A stretch of DNA of 20,510 nucleotides from CG2-30-40-21 sp043806395. GTDB taxonomy: Bacteria > UBA9089 > CG2-30-40-21. The DNA is taken from positions 1-20,510 of the forward strand of contig JAZDHC010000253.1 of assembly GCA_043806395.1 (NCBI GenBank). The letters are read 5' to 3'. Below are positions 12,363 to 20,510 of this stretch, in pieces; the first letter of the stretch is position 1; the number at the start of each line of letters is the position of its first letter. The translations under genes and the position numbers were made by a program. Below the pieces are notes generated by a model. It was given only the letters and a program-made list of their open reading frames with translations. It did not search any database and had not been told where the DNA came from.

Positions 12363-14111
12363 TTACATAGAAGAATCTGTAAGTGCTATTTTTACTACCG
12401 GAATCCATTGCCAACCAGATTTTGATTCATTAAATTTGCATTTCATTTCCGATTCTTTCATCCATTCGTCAGCCTCTTCTTCAAAAAAATAATGTTTACC
12501 CAAAAGGTATCCAAAAGACTCGTCATTTTCGTTATATATTTCACCAAAAATTAAAGAGATTTTTAAATCTTTACCTTCAAACTGAACATATATAGGCATA
12601 TTTAATTTCTTCTCTTTATAAAATCTATTTTTTGCCCACATCCGCTCCTCAACATTTTTTAATTGCTGTTCATATGTAAGACTAAAAGCATCTTTTTCGT
12701 TTTTTAACATCATTATATTGGACCAACAAGATAGAATTGGAATCATAGATATATTTTTCTCTTTTGCTAACTCATCAATGTACACTGCTAACATTTTCCC
12801 ATATTCGGTATCTTTTAAGTCTATTTTAGTGTTTGGAAATATCCATTTTGGAGATGCTCCTTCTCTTTTTTTATTAGGTTCCATGTTCCGAGATAGATCC
12901 TTTTCTAATCTATCCAGCATTTCTTTTTGAAAACTTCCTTTATAGTGCGGAAAGGGCAAATACAAAACAATATTTTTTGCACCACATTCTGACGAAATTG
13001 ACAATGAATAACTTTGCGTAGCATCTTCTGATTTAATTTCTTTACAAGAAATATCTTGTCCATTTTGTACCCTCTCAACTATTTTTTTTGGTGGAGAAAT
13101 ATTAAATTTATAATCGGTATATTTAATATGGATTTTTTCATCTTCATCTAAATCTATTTTGCGTTCAGATGGTAGATAATATCCATCGTACTTTCCATAG
13201 TTTGTTGTAACAACAAATGTTTTTGAGGTATCTTTTCGCATTATTTTTGTGAGAAGCCAATTCTCTTCATATTTTTCATAATCAAAAGTTGTAGTTCCGT
13301 TATTGTCTATTATTTCATTTGCTAACCAATAATTATCAGCTTTTTTGTATCTAATCGCTAAATCTGGGCTAAGAAAAACTGGCAAAAGGATATCATCATA
13401 TTTTTCATATTCGATAATTATTGTCTGTTCATCTTTTGGACCATCTATTACCTTTTTGATCATCTCTTTTACTATTTTGCGAATTACATTATCCTTTTTA
13501 TCTATAAAAAAAGTTACTTTATTTACATTCCCTTTATCGGGTATAAAATCAAGTCTCCATGTAAAATACTCTTTATTTTTTATAGAAATAATTTCCTCTC
13601 CCACAGTAATCTTGCTGTATTTTTTTAAAAACTCATATTCTTCATCGATAACTCTAAAAGGAATAGGCATACAAGGGAAATTTTCTTTAAGCTCTTTGTA
13701 TAACAGATCATCTTTTTTAATTCCTATCGGGGTTTCTCCAAAAAAAACACTGCCTTCCATTAAGTTTAGATATTGTGAAAAATAAAAAGTATCTGCATCT
13801 TTTTTATCTTCTTCTAAAGATTCGTTAATTGGATCACTCCAAAGAATATAGCCTTTTTCTCTATCCCAGTATTTTTTAACAGGCAAAGTTGGATTGTAAG
13901 ATACATATTCACCAAAAACAAAGGGTAACTCTACAGTAGCGATATAAGTATCTGGCAATTTAATGGATGGAGTTATAATCTCTATCATTTTTTTGGAGTG
14001 TTCTTCTACCCTTTTAAGAATATCTAAAGAATTTTCTCCATAAGAAAAAGTTAATGATAGAAATATAAAATTTATTCCTATTATCCCTACAAACAAAACC
14101 TTTTTTTTCAT
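12363..14111 (-). CDS. Exported protein with LolA-like beta-rich region
   Basis: The 582-residue protein starts with a signal peptide (MKKKVLFVGIIGINFIFLSL, cleaved near SYG). There is no lipobox cysteine. About residues 150-330 read as alternating strands (YFTWRLDFIPDKGNVNKVTF, FFIDKKDNVIRKIV, IIIEYEKYDDILLPVFL, TNYGKYDGYYLPSERKI), a pattern like the half-barrel of outer-membrane lipoprotein-sorting proteins LolA/LolB and related DUFs. The remainder is unassigned. AGGA lies 8 bases before ATG 14111. It belongs to a block of exported proteins; a role at the periplasmic face is inference. Confidence 0.7.
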   Translation of the reverse strand: MKKKVLFVGIIGINFIFLSLTFSYGENSLDILKRVEEHSKKMIEIITPSIKLPDTYIATVELPFVFGEYVSYNPTLPVKKYWDREKGYILWSDPINESLEEDKKDADTFYFSQYLNLMEGSVFFGETPIGIKKDDLLYKELKENFPCMPIPFRVIDEEYEFLKKYSKITVGEEIISIKNKEYFTWRLDFIPDKGNVNKVTFFIDKKDNVIRKIVKEMIKKVIDGPKDEQTIIIEYEKYDDILLPVFLSPDLAIRYKKADNYWLANEIIDNNGTTTFDYEKYEENWLLTKIMRKDTSKTFVVTTNYGKYDGYYLPSERKIDLDEDEKIHIKYTDYKFNISPPKKIVERVQNGQDISCKEIKSEDATQSYSLSISSECGAKNIVLYLPFPHYKGSFQKEMLDRLEKDLSRNMEPNKKREGASPKWIFPNTKIDLKDTEYGKMLAVYIDELAKEKNISMIPILSCWSNIMMLKNEKDAFSLTYEQQLKNVEERMWAKNRFYKEKKLNMPIYVQFEGKDLKISLIFGEIYNENDESFGYLLGKHYFFEEEADEWMKESEMKCKFNESKSGWQWIPVVKIALTDSSM

Positions 14112-14137
14112 TATTTAATTCCTTTTCTAATACCTAA

Positions 14138-14152
14138 ACAATTATCAATTGT
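14138..14152. promoter_or_regulatory. Short perfect palindrome upstream of the LolA-like gene
   Basis: ACAATT and AATTGT flank ATC, a 15-base inverted repeat placed 27 bases before the start codon at 14111. It could be an operator, but AT-rich palindromes arise easily by chance. No clear promoter is seen in this 104-base gap. Confidence 0.2.
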
Positions 14153-14215
14153 ATGACAACCAAACGCTAACTTTTCTCTACATCTCTCTTATCTCTATGG
14201 TGAAATATTACTCAT

Positions 14216-16714
14216 TTAATTCCAATTTGACATTACTCTTACAGTTTTCTTTTCTCTAATCATAGGCAGTTTTTTTTGTGGATCCTCAGCCTTAACCTCA
14301 ATCTCATATAAATCATCCGGAGCAACAAATATCTCAAAGTCAGGGTCATTTATCACCCCAGACCAGTTTTGGGTTTGAGTCCCTGTCTGTTGCAACTCTT
14401 CAAAGATAAGGGTTCTTACTGTCACTCCATACAACTTGAATATAGTAATAGTTACCGTAGCAGGTTTAGAGAGTTTGTAAGAAATAGTAGTCATTGAGCC
14501 AGTAAAAACCCCTCCATTATCATATGGATAGAAAGCACCAGGTTTTATTTGTAAATCGTATAAAAGGGGATATTGCCATGTAATAGTTTTAGTTATACTA
14601 TTATTTGTTTCATTGCTCTCTGTTATCTTGTTTTCAGAATCTGCTACTATTTTTACTTCATAAGTACATGGTGAGGGACTGATAGTAAATGTTCCTGGAA
14701 TAGTTTGCCCTAGTTTAAGAACCCCTGTAAATAAAAGTGTTTTCTGTTGCACACCATTCAAAAAAAGAGAAATTGAATGAGATCCTGCATTGGCATTACC
14801 ATCATTCTTGAGAATAAATCCGATTGTAGTTAATTCACTACCCATTGGAGATGAAGGGCTAACAGATAAATTTGTAATCTTAAGGTCAGGCAAGCCTGCA
14901 CAGTTAAAGGTATAAGTTCCTATATTATTATTTTCATTTTCCTCTAATACTAATCCCCCTGATAAATACACCTCTTGTTCATTTATTATATATGAAGCAG
15001 GTGGATCCACAACTATCTTAATTGTATTGGTATCTGCAGAGAAAAATGTAGCAGAACAACTTCCTGTTTTTGATGTCCATGGCTTTAACTCATCAAATCT
15101 AATCCCATTAGGTGAGATAAGATTCCCATTTACATAAACAAAGGCAAAAAAATCATTGAATGAAGAAGCCTGTGTATCATTATTCTTTACCTCAAAATAA
15201 ATTGTAGCTGTTTCACCTGCAACAGGAAAAGGAGGATCTGTATATATTCGACCTATTGTTAAATCAGACTTTCTAACATCAAATTGAGTTTCTTTCTTAT
15301 TATTTTCTTCCGATTTTTCATTAATAACATTCGTAGTATCTACTTTTGCTTTAATTTTTACTATCCCACCAGGGAGTATTGTATTAAATCTTATTGTAAA
15401 AGAACCATTTGTTTTTAACCCTGTATTCCATGTGCCTACTCGTGTACAAAAATATTTATTTTCATTTTCAATATAAATTTCATAATTAAAAGGAATAGCA
15501 GGTACAAATGCGTTACCTGTATTCTTAATAACAATGCTAACCTCGGTAGAAGTACCTCCAATTGAAGGAGAAGGATTAACAGTAATTGAGCCTACTTCTA
15601 AATCAGACATTACAGATTCATCTGTAATTGTGATTTCATCTATGAAAGCCCCGTCATATGTAACATTATTTATTCCACTCTTAAACAAGAATAGCATTGC
15701 AAATTGATCGGTCTGATTATATGCCTCAAGATCAAAGACAGCTTGTGTCCATGTTCCATAACGGCCAGAGTCAATCATCAACCGACTGTATGATTCTCCA
15801 TTATTCTTGATAGCATATACACTCAAAAAGTCATCACTTGGTTCACTATCAAGCCAATACCAAAAGGATAACTTTGGAAAGTTGGATTTACTGAGATCAA
15901 GCAAATACATATTGTATAGATATGTATTTGCATTAGTCCCATACAAAAAATTGATGTATCCATGATGGCTTCGAATGCTTCCTGTTCCCGTATGTCCTTC
16001 TATATCTTTATGATCTTTATGCCATACATAACTCCATTGATAAAGTGGGTCACCTGAATGGTTCCGATCACCTGTCGTAAATCTCTTCATAGCCTCCTGG
16101 GAATCAAATCTTTCCTTAAAAATTTCGGTTGATTTTATTAAAGTAGAATTTTGTGGGGATAAAGCTGATTTTGGGGCGGGTAGTGCTTTAATTTTAAGTT
16201 CTCCAGAATTAAGAATCTTATTGATTTCTTCTGCTTTTTTAAGGAGATGTTCTATAGGTTTTACTTTAATGCCCGGAATGATATAATCATTTTTTATACT
16301 TTCAATTCTATCTTTAATAAAATCTAAGCCTGGATTTTTGTCGACAATTTTTTGAAGAATTTCCACTGATTCTTCCCACTCCATTTCTCTTTCATACTCC
16401 ATAGCCAAATGAAACATATCTGCGATATCTGTGGATTCAATAATATTAAATTGAGTATTATGTTGAGATCCATTATACCCTGGTGCGTATTGACCAGACT
16501 TATTTATCATAGGAATATAAATAGCTTTATCCTTTTCATCCTTTTTTATCTGTGATGATTTTGGAATCACTTCATTTGATTCTACTTTTACATTTGTGAA
16601 AACAATCTCTCTATATGGAGATACAAGAATTGGCTTACCCATTTCAGGTTCTGCATAGATAGGTTTAATTCCTATTCCAATAAAAAATATTATTCCCCAG
16701 CAAATCTTCCTCAT
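14216..16714 (-). CDS. Exported CARDB-repeat protein with jelly-roll and FlgD-like domains
   Basis: The 832-residue protein begins with a signal peptide (MRKICWGIIFFIGIGIKPIYA). Residues ~98-130 resemble one TPR unit (LAMEYEREMEWEESVEILQK). Residues ~200-365 form a MAM/jelly-roll-like region (FPKLSFWYWLDSEPSDDFLS, AFIDEITI). Three CARDB adhesion-type domains start at DLEVGSITVNP (~371), DLTIGRIYTDPP (~484) and DLKITNLSVSPSSP (~610). The end (~720-832) is a FlgD-like Ig domain (ISYKLSKPATVTITIFKLYG). ATG 16714 is chosen over 16759 because it begins the signal peptide and lies 14 bases after the upstream gene's stop, with AAGGGG and AGGAAG before it. It is likely surface or secreted, in one operon with the YCF48 protein. 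The ligand is unknown. Confidence 0.85.
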   Translation of the reverse strand: MRKICWGIIFFIGIGIKPIYAEPEMGKPILVSPYREIVFTNVKVESNEVIPKSSQIKKDEKDKAIYIPMINKSGQYAPGYNGSQHNTQFNIIESTDIADMFHLAMEYEREMEWEESVEILQKIVDKNPGLDFIKDRIESIKNDYIIPGIKVKPIEHLLKKAEEINKILNSGELKIKALPAPKSALSPQNSTLIKSTEIFKERFDSQEAMKRFTTGDRNHSGDPLYQWSYVWHKDHKDIEGHTGTGSIRSHHGYINFLYGTNANTYLYNMYLLDLSKSNFPKLSFWYWLDSEPSDDFLSVYAIKNNGESYSRLMIDSGRYGTWTQAVFDLEAYNQTDQFAMLFLFKSGINNVTYDGAFIDEITITDESVMSDLEVGSITVNPSPSIGGTSTEVSIVIKNTGNAFVPAIPFNYEIYIENENKYFCTRVGTWNTGLKTNGSFTIRFNTILPGGIVKIKAKVDTTNVINEKSEENNKKETQFDVRKSDLTIGRIYTDPPFPVAGETATIYFEVKNNDTQASSFNDFFAFVYVNGNLISPNGIRFDELKPWTSKTGSCSATFFSADTNTIKIVVDPPASYIINEQEVYLSGGLVLEENENNNIGTYTFNCAGLPDLKITNLSVSPSSPMGSELTTIGFILKNDGNANAGSHSISLFLNGVQQKTLLFTGVLKLGQTIPGTFTISPSPCTYEVKIVADSENKITESNETNNSITKTITWQYPLLYDLQIKPGAFYPYDNGGVFTGSMTTISYKLSKPATVTITIFKLYGVTVRTLIFEELQQTGTQTQNWSGVINDPDFEIFVAPDDLYEIEVKAEDPQKKLPMIREKKTVRVMSNWN

Positions 16715-16728
16715 CTTCCTGCACCCCT

Positions 16729-17964
16729 TTATCTGATTACCCCAATCTTCCCAGTACACCTTTGTCCTTCTGGATTACTAATATAATAAACATAAATTCC
16801 ACTGGCTACCCTCTTGCCTTCATTATTTGTTATATCCCATGTAGCCTTGCCATCCCCATCTACCTCTTCTATTGTCCTTATCCATTCTCCGGCTATATTA
16901 TAGATTTTGATGGTGCTTTGTCTTGTCAGTTTTTTGTTATGGTCAGATGGATCGCCAAATACAACATATTTCTCCTCTGATTTGCATGGATTTGGATAGA
17001 CCGTAACATTCCAAAAATTAGATACTGGCAATTCAGAATATTTTAATATTATCCCACCAGCTCCTACTGCCCAACCATTATTTTTGTCTATAAAGCAAAC
17101 ATCATATAAACGTTTATTTGTTCCACTATCCTGAATATTCCATGTTTCTCCCCCATCCGTTGTATGTAGTATCTTACCTCCCCCTCCTGCAATCCAGCCA
17201 GTAGTTGAGTTTATGAAATGAATTCCGCATACACTTATCTCTTCAGGATTTGTTTGCGTTTTCCAGATTATACCACTATCATTTGTATGTAAAACACTTC
17301 TTCCTCCTGTAACCCAACCATTCTTTGAATCCGTAAAATAAAGACCCTTTAAGCACTCATCCGTTCCACTTGTTTGAGTTCCCCATGTCTTTCCTCCATC
17401 TTCTGTATGTAGGATCATTCCTCCTCCCCCTACTGCCCAACCAGTGGTAGGGTTTATAAAATGAACCCCTGGCAAACCATAATACTCAGTTTCTGCAGTA
17501 GTTGTTTGAGTAGCCCATGTTTTTCCGCCATTATCTGTATGAAAGATGATCCCACCCTCTCCTCCTATTCCTGAAGCCCAACCATTATTCTGGTCTACAA
17601 AGTAAATATTGTATGGGAGAGCAAATATGTCTACCTGTTTCTCCCAATCCTCCCCTCCATCCATAGTATAAAGAATTACCCCTTCTCCTCCTACCCAACC
17701 TTTATTTTGATCTATAAAGAAAACACTACACAAACTATCATTTTTTATCTTACTTTTTTGAATCTCCCAGATAATACCACCATTATGAGTATGCAATATC
17801 AGCCCATCTCTTCCCACCGCCCAACCATTATTTGCATCTACAAAGCAAACAGAGTATAAATATGTAGTAGTCCCACTTTCCTGCACACTCCAACTCCCTG
17901 CCAATACAACCCTTGCAGACAAAACTGTTATTACTATTAATATCAAAACACCTGATTTCTTCAT
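16729..17964 (-). CDS. Exported YCF48-like beta-propeller protein with C-terminal sorting-type module
   Basis: The 411-residue protein has a signal peptide (about 1-22) and seven repeats with the pattern NNGWAVGxxGxILHTxDGGxTW, at about residues 47, 90, 128, 175, 215, 256 and 297. That is enough for one seven-bladed propeller of the YCF48/BNR type. YCF48 itself assists photosystem II assembly, but exported bacterial versions are mostly uncharacterised and nothing here points to photosynthesis. Residues ~322-411 form a FlgD/T9SS-like module (VYPNPCKSEEKYVVF, IKIYNIAGEWIRTI, ending GKIGVIR). AAGGA lies 8 bases before ATG 17964. The start overlaps the stop of the HicB-like gene, and the CARDB gene follows after 14 bases. 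Confidence 0.88.
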   Translation of the reverse strand: MKKSGVLILIVITVLSARVVLAGSWSVQESGTTTYLYSVCFVDANNGWAVGRDGLILHTHNGGIIWEIQKSKIKNDSLCSVFFIDQNKGWVGGEGVILYTMDGGEDWEKQVDIFALPYNIYFVDQNNGWASGIGGEGGIIFHTDNGGKTWATQTTTAETEYYGLPGVHFINPTTGWAVGGGGMILHTEDGGKTWGTQTSGTDECLKGLYFTDSKNGWVTGGRSVLHTNDSGIIWKTQTNPEEISVCGIHFINSTTGWIAGGGGKILHTTDGGETWNIQDSGTNKRLYDVCFIDKNNGWAVGAGGIILKYSELPVSNFWNVTVYPNPCKSEEKYVVFGDPSDHNKKLTRQSTIKIYNIAGEWIRTIEEVDGDGKATWDITNNEGKRVASGIYVYYISNPEGQRCTGKIGVIR

Positions 17965-18083
17965 CTTATCAATCCTTCAATAGCATCGTTTTTAGTCTGC
18001 CCACAGGAAGCTACATCCAACTCTACACATAAAGAAGCATATTGATTTCCCTCTTTTTTTACAAGACAAGTAAATAATTGCAT
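17961..18083 (-). CDS. Short HicB-like protein (40 residues), truncated antitoxin domain
   Basis: ATG 18083 is preceded by AAAGGAG at 5 bases. The product begins MQLFTCLVKKEGNQYASLCV and continues with ELDVASCGQTKNDAIEGLIR. This matches the N-terminal fold of HicB-type proteins (strand, K-E-G-x-Y, P/V-E-L-D-V-A-S-x-G-x-T-x-x-x-A-I). Family domains usually continue into a helix to about 70 residues, so this one is cut off. No HicA partner is present. The TGA overlaps the start ATG of the propeller gene as ATGA, suggesting translational coupling. The strong site and family match make the ORF credible; its function as an antitoxin is doubtful. Confidence 0.65.
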   Translation of the reverse strand: MQLFTCLVKKEGNQYASLCVELDVASCGQTKNDAIEGLIR

Positions 18084-18195
18084 CTTTGCTCCTTTATCAA
18101 AATAACTTAAACGCTAAATTCTTACGACCCATTATGACATTTGTCTGTCAAGTTGAGGTTTTTGCAGCAATTCTCGGTGAATTTGCAACCTGTTG

Positions 18196-18224
18196 ATATT
18201 ATTGCACTTCATTCACAATGACAA
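18196..18224 (-). promoter_or_regulatory. Candidate promoter for the HicB-like/propeller/CARDB operon
   Basis: On the minus strand TTGTCA (18219-18224) is separated by 17 bases from TAATAT (18196-18201). It lies in the 303-base gap 18084-18386 between frr and the HicB-like gene. That gap holds no other ORF that I can support; AGGTTTTTGCAG occurs twice in it (18164-18175 and 18303-18314). No frr terminator hairpin is obvious. Confidence 0.4.
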
Positions 18225-18386
18225 ATAAAGTTTTCGCGAACTTATTGCGAGAAATATCAATAACAAAGCGATGTTACATCATTTTTCACCCAGAATTACT
18301 CAGGTTTTTGCAGGATTTTAGGACTATTTTTGCTGTCCGTTCTTGTTTTAATAAGGAGATAGCTTATTTAACACTCTCGCACTCCT

Positions 18387-18944
18387 CTATCCTTCCATTA
18401 TCTCTTTTTCCTTTACAACCAACATATCCTCAATCTTTTTAATATATTGATCTGTTATATCCTGAATCTTTTCATTTGCCTTTTTCATTTCATCTTCTGC
18501 AATGAGCTTTTCATCCTCTGCCTTTTTTACCACCAGATTTTGATCTCGCCTGATATTTCGTATAGATACCTTTTCTTCTTCTCCCTTTTTCTTGACTACC
18601 TTTACCATCTCCTTCCTTCGTTCCTCAGTTGGTTGTGGAATAGAGAGCTTGATTGACACTCCATCATTTGAAGGTGTAAGCCCAAGATCTGATTTCATGA
18701 TAGCCTTGGATATGGTACTTAGCATTGATTTATCCCATGGGGCAATGACAATCAAACGGGGCTCAGGGATAGAGATGTTAGCCACTTGATTAACAGGAAC
18801 CATACTTCCATAATAATCCACCTTAACTGGATCTAACATACTGATTGATGCCCTTCCTGCCCTTACAATACTTAATTCATGCTTAAATGCCTGTATTGTT
18901 TTTTCCATCCTGTTTTTTGTTTCATCATATATTTTTTCTATCAT
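18387..18944 (-). CDS. frr: Ribosome recycling factor
   Basis: RRF works with EF-G to split ribosomes after termination. The 185-residue length is typical. Diagnostic stretches are VRAGRASISMLDPVKVDYYG near residue 28, IPEPRLIVIAPWDKS, LTPSNDGVSIKLSIPQPTEE and ERRKEMVKVVKKKGEEEKVS followed by RNIRRD. AAAGGTGA lies 9 bases before ATG 18944. It follows pyrH by 21 bases in the conserved tsf-pyrH-frr operon. Confidence 0.97.
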   Translation of the reverse strand: MIEKIYDETKNRMEKTIQAFKHELSIVRAGRASISMLDPVKVDYYGSMVPVNQVANISIPEPRLIVIAPWDKSMLSTISKAIMKSDLGLTPSNDGVSIKLSIPQPTEERRKEMVKVVKKKGEEEKVSIRNIRRDQNLVVKKAEDEKLIAEDEMKKANEKIQDITDQYIKKIEDMLVVKEKEIMEG

Positions 18945-18965
18945 TTTCTTTTATCACCTTTCATC

Positions 18966-19679
18966 TCACGATACTACCGTCCCAATCCTATCCCCTTGTA
19001 TCACCCTCTTAATATTCCCTTCCTGTGTAAGATCAAATACCACTATAGGCAGGGAATTTTCCATACATAAAGAAATGGCAGTACTATCCATAATCTTTAA
19101 TCCTTTACTCAAGACCTCCATATAGCTCACAGATTCATATTTAACGGCATCAGGACATTTTACAGGGTCTTTATCATAAACCCCATCAACCTTTGTTGCC
19201 TTCAAGATAACCTCTGCCCCAATCTCTGCGGCTCGCAAGGCTGCGGCTGTATCTGTAGAGAAAAAAGGATTTCCTGTACCGGCAGCAAATACCACTATTC
19301 TACCCTTCTCCAAGTGTCTGATTGCCCTTCTTCTGATATATGGTTCAGCTACTTTCTGCATTTCAATGGCAGATTGTACCCGGCAATACAGCCCTATCTT
19401 TTCCAGAGCATCCTGAAGGGCAATTGAATTTATAACTGTAGCCAGCATACCCATATGATCTGCAGAGGTACGATCCATACACGACGCTGCTTCACTTATC
19501 CCACGAAATATGTTCCCACCACCAATAATGATAGCTATTTCTACCCCTAATTCCCTTACCTCTTTTATCTGGCGGGATATTCCAGCCACAACATCCCTGT
19601 CAATCCCATATGTTTGTTTTCCCTGCAATACCTCTCCGCTTAACTTCAGGATTACCCGCTTATATCTTAAATCAGCCAT
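18966..19679 (-). CDS. pyrH: UMP kinase
   Basis: PyrH phosphorylates UMP to UDP with ATP and belongs to the amino-acid-kinase fold. Visible parts are KLSGEVLQGKQTYGID at the N-terminus, IIGGGNIFRG near residue 50, DRTSADHMGMLATVINSIAL, and the nucleotide-binding segment GTGNPFFSTDTAAALRAAEI with KATKVDGVYDKDP. Length 237 is typical. GGAG lies 7 bases before ATG 19679. A 61-base gap with CCTACAGCC/CCTATAGCC repeats separates it from tsf. Confidence 0.97.
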   Translation of the reverse strand: MADLRYKRVILKLSGEVLQGKQTYGIDRDVVAGISRQIKEVRELGVEIAIIIGGGNIFRGISEAASCMDRTSADHMGMLATVINSIALQDALEKIGLYCRVQSAIEMQKVAEPYIRRRAIRHLEKGRIVVFAAGTGNPFFSTDTAAALRAAEIGAEVILKATKVDGVYDKDPVKCPDAVKYESVSYMEVLSKGLKIMDSTAISLCMENSLPIVVFDLTQEGNIKRVIQGDRIGTVVS

Positions 19680-19740
19680 TCTTTTTCTCCACTTTTCCTC
19701 ACCTACAGCCTAAATACCTATAGCCTATCTACCTGAGTGA

Positions 19741-20337
19741 TTACTCCCCTCCAAGCACATATCTTGCAAATCGGCGAACAACTATATTCTCCCGAACCTT
19801 AGCTATATAACCTGTAATACGGTCATTTACGCTTATATCAGGGTTTTTAACAAATGGTTGTTCTAACAAACAAGCATCTTTATAATATTTTTCCACCCGT
19901 CCGGAAATCATCATATCCCATACTTTTTCTGGCTTTCCAGACTTTTTAGCCTGTTCTTCATAGATACTCTTTTCCTCTTCCAGTTTTTCAGCAGGGATTT
20001 GATCCCTTGAAACACAAAGGGGATTGGTGGCAGCAATATGCATGGCAATATCCTTGCAAAGCTCCTTGAACTCATCTGTTCTTGCTACAAAATCCGTCTC
20101 ACAATTTACCTCAACCATAACACCTATCTTTCCACCCATATGAAGATACGCATATACTGTTCCGTCCTTTGCGTCCCTGCTTGCCTTTTTTTGAGCAACT
20201 GCCATTCCCTGGGTTCGCAATATCTTTAAGGCCTTATCCATATCGCCCTCAGCCTTTTCAAGTGCCTGTTTACACTCCATCATAGGGGCATCTGTTGCAT
20301 CCCTTAATTCTCTAACCATTGCTGCCGTTATCTGCAT
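19741..20337 (-). CDS. tsf: Elongation factor Ts, short form
   Basis: EF-Ts exchanges GDP for GTP on EF-Tu. The N-terminal UBA-like region is clear (VRELRDATDAPMMECKQALE), followed by KDGTVYAYLHMGGKIGVMVE and the EF-Tu contact motif CETDFVARTDEFKELCKDIA. With 198 residues it is the short form known from Thermus and several other phyla, lacking the duplicated core half of the ~280-residue E. coli type. GGAGGAG lies 5 bases before ATG 20337. rpsB, its usual upstream neighbour, is not in the window. Confidence 0.96.
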   Translation of the reverse strand: MQITAAMVRELRDATDAPMMECKQALEKAEGDMDKALKILRTQGMAVAQKKASRDAKDGTVYAYLHMGGKIGVMVEVNCETDFVARTDEFKELCKDIAMHIAATNPLCVSRDQIPAEKLEEEKSIYEEQAKKSGKPEKVWDMMISGRVEKYYKDACLLEQPFVKNPDISVNDRITGYIAKVRENIVVRRFARYVLGGE

Positions 20338-20439
20338 CTATACTCCTCCTGAAATCTTACTTAGGTAGATATACTCAGCAAGGTCATAAATTGTGTTTTT
20401 CGCTGGTCTTAATCAACGATAGCTGTGTTGTTCAGGTTC

Positions 20440-20499
20440 GTAGGGGCGAACCTATGTGTTCGCCCAATTATTTGGGTAGACACACAGGTCTACCCCTAC
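20440..20499. repeat. REPIN-like inverted pair of GTAG-headed hairpins (copies 2 and 3)
   Basis: Copy 2 (20440-20465, plus strand) is GTAG plus stem GGGCGAA/TTCGCCC around loop CCTATGTG. Copy 3 (20474-20499, minus strand) is GTAG plus stem GGGTAGA/TCTACCC around loop CCTGTGTG. They face each other across 8 bases, the arrangement of REP doublets (REPINs). The rest of 20338-20510 holds no gene. Confidence 0.8.
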
Positions 20500-20510
20500 G
20501 GTTCACCTTC

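Noticed and set aside
20496..20510. Last four codons of rpsB (Glu-Gly-Glu-Pro-stop) at the right edge
   Set aside because: rpsB usually precedes tsf, but four codons are too few to support a feature.

Overview
The window is AT-rich bacterial chromosome, and almost every gene is on the minus strand. Its backbone is the conserved translation/envelope cluster tsf-pyrH-frr-uppS-cdsA-dxr-rseP. Several large secreted proteins carry CARDB, YCF48-propeller and FlgD-like C-terminal modules, and one protein resembles LolA. Together with abundant dispersed repeats this suggests an uncultured, probably didermic candidate-phylum lineage. The phylum cannot be fixed from the sequence alone.

Layout. 1-596: 5' part of a SIR2-like gene running off the left edge. 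678-1858: a REP-associated tyrosine transposase (RAYT) between inverted repeats, with a duplicated right end and a CT-rich tract. 1684-2555: an overlapping antitoxin/TumE-type toxin pair whose toxin frame reads into the repeats. 2556-3107: a gene-poor stretch with a two-repeat CRISPR-like remnant. 3108-3680: a Uma2-family protein between two copies of a duplicated leader. 3786-4152: the only plus-strand genes, two tiny membrane proteins behind a consensus promoter. 4285-5322: an orphan cas6. 5342-9712: rseP, dxr, cdsA, uppS. 9815-18083: an accessory block (ferredoxin, a phospholipase C-like gene broken by two frameshifts, a LolA-like protein, a CARDB protein, a YCF48 propeller protein, a HicB-like peptide) that separates uppS from frr. 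18387-20337: frr, pyrH, tsf. 20338-20510: no gene, but a REPIN-like pair of hairpins.

How it fits together. The housekeeping genes serve translation (EF-Ts, RRF), UMP phosphorylation, isoprenoid/undecaprenyl synthesis (Dxr, UppS), phospholipid synthesis (CdsA) and envelope proteolysis (RseP). The left 5 kb is accessory and possibly defence-related: SIR2-like, toxin-antitoxin, Uma2, Cas6 and a CRISPR-like remnant. The 9.8-18 kb block is mostly exported proteins, two of which end in the same type of C-terminal module.

Most notable observations: (1) three GTAG-headed hairpins whose stems differ by compensatory changes, two of them as a REPIN-like inverted pair, in the same window as a RAYT; (2) a CRISPR-like repeat pair ending in ATTGCGAC close to an orphan cas6; (3) dispersed repeats that supply the C-terminal codons and stops of at least three genes (toxin, cas6, dxr); (4) several small genes that ordinary ORF calling would miss.
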